From NCBI GenBank assembly GCA_002298155.1, contig DBME01000103.1:1835-10167 (forward strand): a DNA stretch of 8,333 nucleotides, in the 5' to 3' direction. The notes under the pieces are model-generated. The model was not told the origin of the DNA. It saw only the letters and a program-made list of their open reading frames with translations, and did no database searches. The translations under genes and the position numbers were made by a program. Below, piece by piece: positions 6,031-8,333 of this stretch (positions are counted from its first letter, which is position 1; the number at the start of each line of letters is the position of its first letter). The stretch is from Holophagaceae bacterium UBA706. GTDB taxonomy: Bacteria; Acidobacteriota; Holophagae; Holophagales; Holophagaceae.

Positions 6031-6942
6031 CTATCCGTGAAGGACAGCCAGGGCGTCCCGCACGTTTTGGCGCTGGTCCACGGTGGTCACGAGGTTGTAG
6101 AGGCCCAGGAAATTGGGGTGGTTCAGGCCGGTGTGGATGAAGCAGCGGCGCTTGGCGGCCAGCACCTGGCCCAGGATCTCCCCACGCTCGGCGTCGGTGA
6201 AGGCGCGCCCCAGGTAGACGCCCAGGTTGTCCACGTCGTGCCCGGCCTGCTCCTTGAGCAGGGAGTCCAGGGCCGCCAGAAGCCAGATGAGATCCTCCAC
6301 GGCGGTCTCCCGGCCCGCGTCATCCAGGGTGCGGAAGACGCGCACGGTCTCCAGGTGGTCCAGGCGGGCATGCTGCGCCTCCTCCAGCCAGTGGAACCGG
6401 AAGATCTCCCGGGTGAGGGGATCCAGATCCTCGGCGTCCTTCATGGCGGACGTGAAATGCTGCTGGGTCAGCCATTCGATGGCGGAGGTGAGGAGGAGCA
6501 CGGCGCCCCGGCTGCGCCGGAGCACGGCCCCGGCCACCTCGTCCTCGCCCCCGATGCGGGCCAGGGTGAACCCGAGGCTTTCGTCGACGCGGCGCAGGAC
6601 CTCCCGGAACAGGTGGATGTGCTTGACCTCTTCAGAGGCGAAGTTCGTCAGGGCATCGAAGGCCGAGCCGCCCGCGGTGCCGGCCTCCTGGGCCAGGGCC
6701 ACCATCTCGGGCGCGATGAAGGCCTCCACGAAGGCGAAGAGGTGCGCATAGGCGCCCATCTCCACGTGGGTCAGGCGCCGCTTCTCCAGGGGATCCAGGC
6801 AGGTGACGCCCGCGGATCCCGACAAGGGATCCGGCAGCCATGGCCGGTCCGGGTCGAAATCGGCGAAGCCCAGGACGTCCCGGATCTTCCAGTTCACCTT
6901 GAAGGAACGCTCGAGGCAGTCCGCGTAGGAATACGTGCCCAT
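6031..6942 (-). CDS. AurF-like non-haem diiron oxygenase (ferritin-like fold)
   Basis: The 303 aa protein has two Glu/EExxH helix pairs: Glu73 with EEVKH (104-108), and Glu156 with HWLEEAQH (184-191). The set Glu73, Glu105, His108, Glu156, His184, Glu188, His191 reproduces the seven-ligand pattern of AurF (p-aminobenzoate N-oxygenase), including its extra His four residues before the last Glu. Helix spacings of about 32 residues also fit. AurF-type enzymes oxidise aryl amines to nitro groups using a peroxo-diiron centre. The substrate here is unknown, and other ferritin-like oxygenases remain possible. The frame is open for 114 codons further upstream but has no family sequence there. ATG 6942 is preceded by GGAGG (complement of 6950-6954) at seven bases. 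The gene has its own promoter, and an upstream hairpin separates it from the previous gene. Its stop is one base from the stop of the convergent HisF-like gene. Confidence 0.65.
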   Translation of the reverse strand: MGTYSYADCLERSFKVNWKIRDVLGFADFDPDRPWLPDPLSGSAGVTCLDPLEKRRLTHVEMGAYAHLFAFVEAFIAPEMVALAQEAGTAGGSAFDALTNFASEEVKHIHLFREVLRRVDESLGFTLARIGGEDEVAGAVLRRSRGAVLLLTSAIEWLTQQHFTSAMKDAEDLDPLTREIFRFHWLEEAQHARLDHLETVRVFRTLDDAGRETAVEDLIWLLAALDSLLKEQAGHDVDNLGVYLGRAFTDAERGEILGQVLAAKRRCFIHTGLNHPNFLGLYNLVTTVDQRQNVRDALAVLHG

Positions 6943-6996
6943 GGCCCCACCTCCGCGCGGCAAGGTGCGGCGCCCGCCCCCTTGAAACACGCGGTG

Positions 6997-7025
6997 AATA
7001 TGCGTCTCGGTCTTGATGACGTCAA
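6997..7025 (-). promoter_or_regulatory. Promoter of the AurF-like gene
   Basis: Read on the minus strand, TTGACG (complement of 7020-7025, 5/6 match) and CATATT (complement of 6997-7002, 4/6 match) are separated by exactly 17 bases. Transcription would start near 6990, leaving a leader of about 50 bases before the ATG at 6942. The -35 element lies within a palindrome at 7009-7029. Confidence 0.5.
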
Positions 7026-7029
7026 GACC
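7009..7029. promoter_or_regulatory. Operator-like palindrome over the -35 element
   Basis: GGTCTTGA (7009-7016) and TCAAGACC (7022-7029) are perfect 8-base inverted arms around a 5-base centre (TGACG). The size and symmetry suit a dimeric regulator. The site covers the -35 of the AurF-like gene's promoter and most of its spacer, so bound protein would most simply repress. No regulator gene lies nearby in the window. Confidence 0.5.
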
Positions 7030-7045
7030 CCATTCTCGTCCATGC

Positions 7046-7083
7046 ATGCCAAAGGAGGGGCATCGCTGCCCCTCCTTTGGCAT
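7046..7083 (-). terminator. 17-bp perfect hairpin between the minus-strand genes
   Basis: The arms 7046-7062 and 7067-7083 pair perfectly over 17 bp with a TCGC loop. The structure lies 14 bases beyond the stop of the 7097-7507 gene and just before the promoter of the AurF-like gene, where a terminator is expected. Neither strand has a T-run after it, so it is not a classical intrinsic terminator. It may act as a U-less terminator or as an RNA 3'-end stabiliser. Confidence 0.55.
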
Positions 7084-7096
7084 CGCAGACGGACCC

Positions 7097-7507
7097 CTAG
7101 AAGATCGGGTCGCCGGGCTTGCGGCGCCAGGCTTCGGCGCGGCCCTTGCCGCCCTCGGTCTTGGCCTTCGCATCCTTGGTGGCCGTGTTGAGGCTCTCCA
7201 GGAGGCTGGGACCCAGGCGCGTGGCCGCGGCCTTGGTGATGCCCGGCGTGTGCACCCGTTCGGGCGCCTTCGCGGCACCCGCACTCTCGGTGGCTGCCTC
7301 GGCCTGCTCGCGGAGCCGCTTCTCGTACCAAAGCTTGCGCTTCGGGTCCAGGACGCGGACCTGCTTCACGCCACCGCCCTTACGCGTGGCTGTGGGCTTG
7401 GGTTTCAACTCCCTGCGGTCCTCCCGATGATCGGATTCAGGATCGGAGGCTTCTTCCAGGATCTTGGCGAGGTCCGCCAGGCTTCCAAGGCCGCGCTGCT
7501 TGCTCAT
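7097..7507 (-). CDS. Small basic hypothetical protein
   Basis: I do not recognise this 136 aa protein. Residues 5-20 (RGLGSLADLAKILEEA) could form one amphipathic helix. Residues 21-47 are charged and likely disordered, ending in a GGG. Residues 48-72 (start VKQVRVLDPKRKLWYEKR) are a basic, probably helical segment and the most structured-looking part. The rest is rich in Ala, Lys, Thr and Glu, and the protein ends KPGDPIF. There is no signal peptide, membrane segment or Cys. The composition suggests a cytosolic nucleic-acid- or ribosome-associated protein, but that is a guess. The frame also permits a TTG start at 7546 (149 aa). I prefer ATG 7507, although its nearest GGGAG is about 12 bases away. 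It sits between two hairpins, so it is probably transcribed alone. Confidence 0.55.
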   Translation of the reverse strand: MSKQRGLGSLADLAKILEEASDPESDHREDRRELKPKPTATRKGGGVKQVRVLDPKRKLWYEKRLREQAEAATESAGAAKAPERVHTPGITKAAATRLGPSLLESLNTATKDAKAKTEGGKGRAEAWRRKPGDPIF

Positions 7508-7618
7508 GTTGTGACACGACTCCCAAAGGGCCTCATCCAGGCCCAAACATCAAGCCTACCCCCATAACATACGTGGACCAAGGCCAATTATCGGCGGAAG
7601 GCGATTGGACGGGTTTTT

Positions 7619-7652
7619 CCAGCGCCGCGCCACAGGGGTGCCGCGGCGCTGG
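7619..7652 (-). terminator. GC-rich hairpin downstream of the OsmC-family gene
   Basis: CCAGCGCCGCG (7619-7629) and CGCGGCGCTGG (7642-7652) form a perfect 11-bp stem with a 12-base loop. It begins about 30 bases after the OsmC-family stop. On the minus strand an A-run, not a T-run, follows it, so it is a U-less terminator candidate at best. The T-run at 7614-7618 lies before the stem on the plus strand and would not help plus-strand termination. Confidence 0.4.
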
Positions 7653-7681
7653 CGTCCCCCTTCGGGAGGCCGTGTGAACGG

Positions 7682-8236
7682 TCAATACTTCAGTTTGATG
7701 TCCACGGGGTTCTTGAAGGTGTCATAGAGCGGCGAGGTGCGCATCACCGCCTCGTGCAGGTCCTTGATCTGCTGGGGGGTGCCGTTGCAGGAGAGGTTCA
7801 CCTTCACCCGTATCTGGGAGAGTCCTGGCCTGATCTTCTTGTCCAGCTCCATGAAGCCGCGGAGATCGGTGTCGGTCTCCAGCTCGAAGCTGAGGTTGTG
7901 GATGTCGATGCCCATCCCCGCTGCCGTGTAGGCGTAGGTCACGTTCAGGCAGCTGCTCAGGGCGTGCAGGGCCGCTTCGGCGGCGTTGGCGCCCAGGTCG
8001 GTGCCCAGGAGGGTGGGCGGCTCGTCCCCCTCCAGGAAGACGGGCATGGCGCGCCTGTGCTCCTTGCCCAGGGCCATGTGGGAATCAAAGGTGCTCTGGG
8101 AGTGGGCGCCGTTGATCCACTTGGACCGGGAGCGGAAGGTAAGTTTTCCGAGCGAGGGGGTGCCTTTGACCTTGTCGACGAGCCCTGCGAGTTCTTCCAG
8201 GGATACGCCATTGTGTACGGTTGTCGTGGTGCTCAT
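7682..8236 (-). CDS. OsmC-family protein
   Basis: OsmC/Ohr-type proteins are cytosolic, and their best-known members reduce organic hydroperoxides with a Cys pair. This 184 aa protein has a helical N-terminal extension (1-28), beta strands (KLTFRSRSKWINGAHSQSTF), the central-helix signature EAALHALSSCLNVTYAYTAAGMGI (87-110) with Cys96, and a C-terminal half ending TSPLYDTFKNPVDIKLKY. Cys96 matches the first catalytic Cys. At the usual second Cys the sequence is RTSPLYDTF, with Ser168, as in a known OsmC subgroup of unclear activity. Cys150 is the only other cysteine. Peroxidase function is therefore uncertain. ATG 8236 is preceded by GGAGG (complement of 8241-8245) at four bases. Upstream to the window end I see no clear promoter, only GC-rich sequence with a repeated GCGCGCGCC (8266-8274, 8296-8304). 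Confidence 0.85.
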   Translation of the reverse strand: MSTTTTVHNGVSLEELAGLVDKVKGTPSLGKLTFRSRSKWINGAHSQSTFDSHMALGKEHRRAMPVFLEGDEPPTLLGTDLGANAAEAALHALSSCLNVTYAYTAAGMGIDIHNLSFELETDTDLRGFMELDKKIRPGLSQIRVKVNLSCNGTPQQIKDLHEAVMRTSPLYDTFKNPVDIKLKY

Positions 8237-8333
8237 GTCGCCTCCGGGGGCGGACGACGTCCAAGGCGCGCGCCCTGTCCGCCCTCGGGTGCGGTGCGCG
8301 CGCCATCCATGGGGAGCCGGCGGGAATCCATCC

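Noticed and set aside
5842..7191. 449-codon plus-strand frame across the HisF-like 3' end and the AurF-like gene
   Set aside because: Its translation is a shadow of the minus-strand diiron protein, and it runs through a promoter and a hairpin.
8085..8306. 73-codon minus-strand ORF overlapping the OsmC-family start
   Set aside because: It lies in another frame over the OsmC 5' end with Arg/Pro-rich shadow composition and no ribosome-binding site I can see.

Overview
The window is GC-rich bacterial chromosome from a Gram-negative (diderm) organism. It carries lpxC (lipid A synthesis), ispD (MEP isoprenoid pathway) and an RlpA-type cell-wall enzyme. Third codon positions are almost all G or C, so long antisense ORFs are abundant and mostly meaningless. 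I would guess a diderm lineage such as Acidobacteriota (Holophagae-like) or a deltaproteobacterial group, but that is inference and no marker here settles it. I see no tRNA, rRNA, CRISPR array, IS element or phage gene.

Layout, left to right. (1) 3-713, plus strand: the 3' part of a membrane protein with a Pro/Lys/Glu-rich linker and a SPOR-like C-terminal domain. (2) 714-865: an AT-rich gap with inverted repeats and a plausible promoter. (3) 866-2423: rlpA and ispD, overlapping by 11 bp. (4) 2424-2503: a short AT-rich gap with a weak promoter candidate. (5) 2504-3424: lpxC. (6) 3488-6029: three tightly coupled genes (ATGA and TGATG overlaps) derived from histidine-biosynthesis proteins. (7) 6031-8236, minus strand: an AurF-like diiron oxygenase, an unrecognised small basic protein and an OsmC-family protein. 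The HisF-like and AurF-like genes converge with one base between their stop codons.

The most unusual part is 3488-6029. The first gene joins a HisC-like aminotransferase large domain, lacking the PLP lysine and the NPNNPTG and DEAY motifs, to a HAD phosphatase with all catalytic motifs intact. The second is a HisH homologue whose catalytic Cys is Gly, while His178 and Glu180 are kept. The third is a short HisF homologue in which both catalytic Asp residues (11 and 130 in Thermotoga numbering) are His and Gly and the phosphate-binding loops are gone. It nevertheless keeps the four residues of the ammonia gate and the Asp that contacts HisH Lys181. All three reading frames are open, codon-biased and well spaced. 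I therefore read them as a selected set of pseudoenzymes around one live phosphatase, not as decaying genes and not as a working imidazole glycerol phosphate synthase. Its function is unknown.

The envelope genes (SPOR protein, RlpA, LpxC) and IspD, which feeds undecaprenyl-phosphate synthesis, make sense together. The minus-strand block looks like a set of separately terminated genes. The AurF-like gene has a recognisable promoter with an operator-like palindrome over its -35 element.
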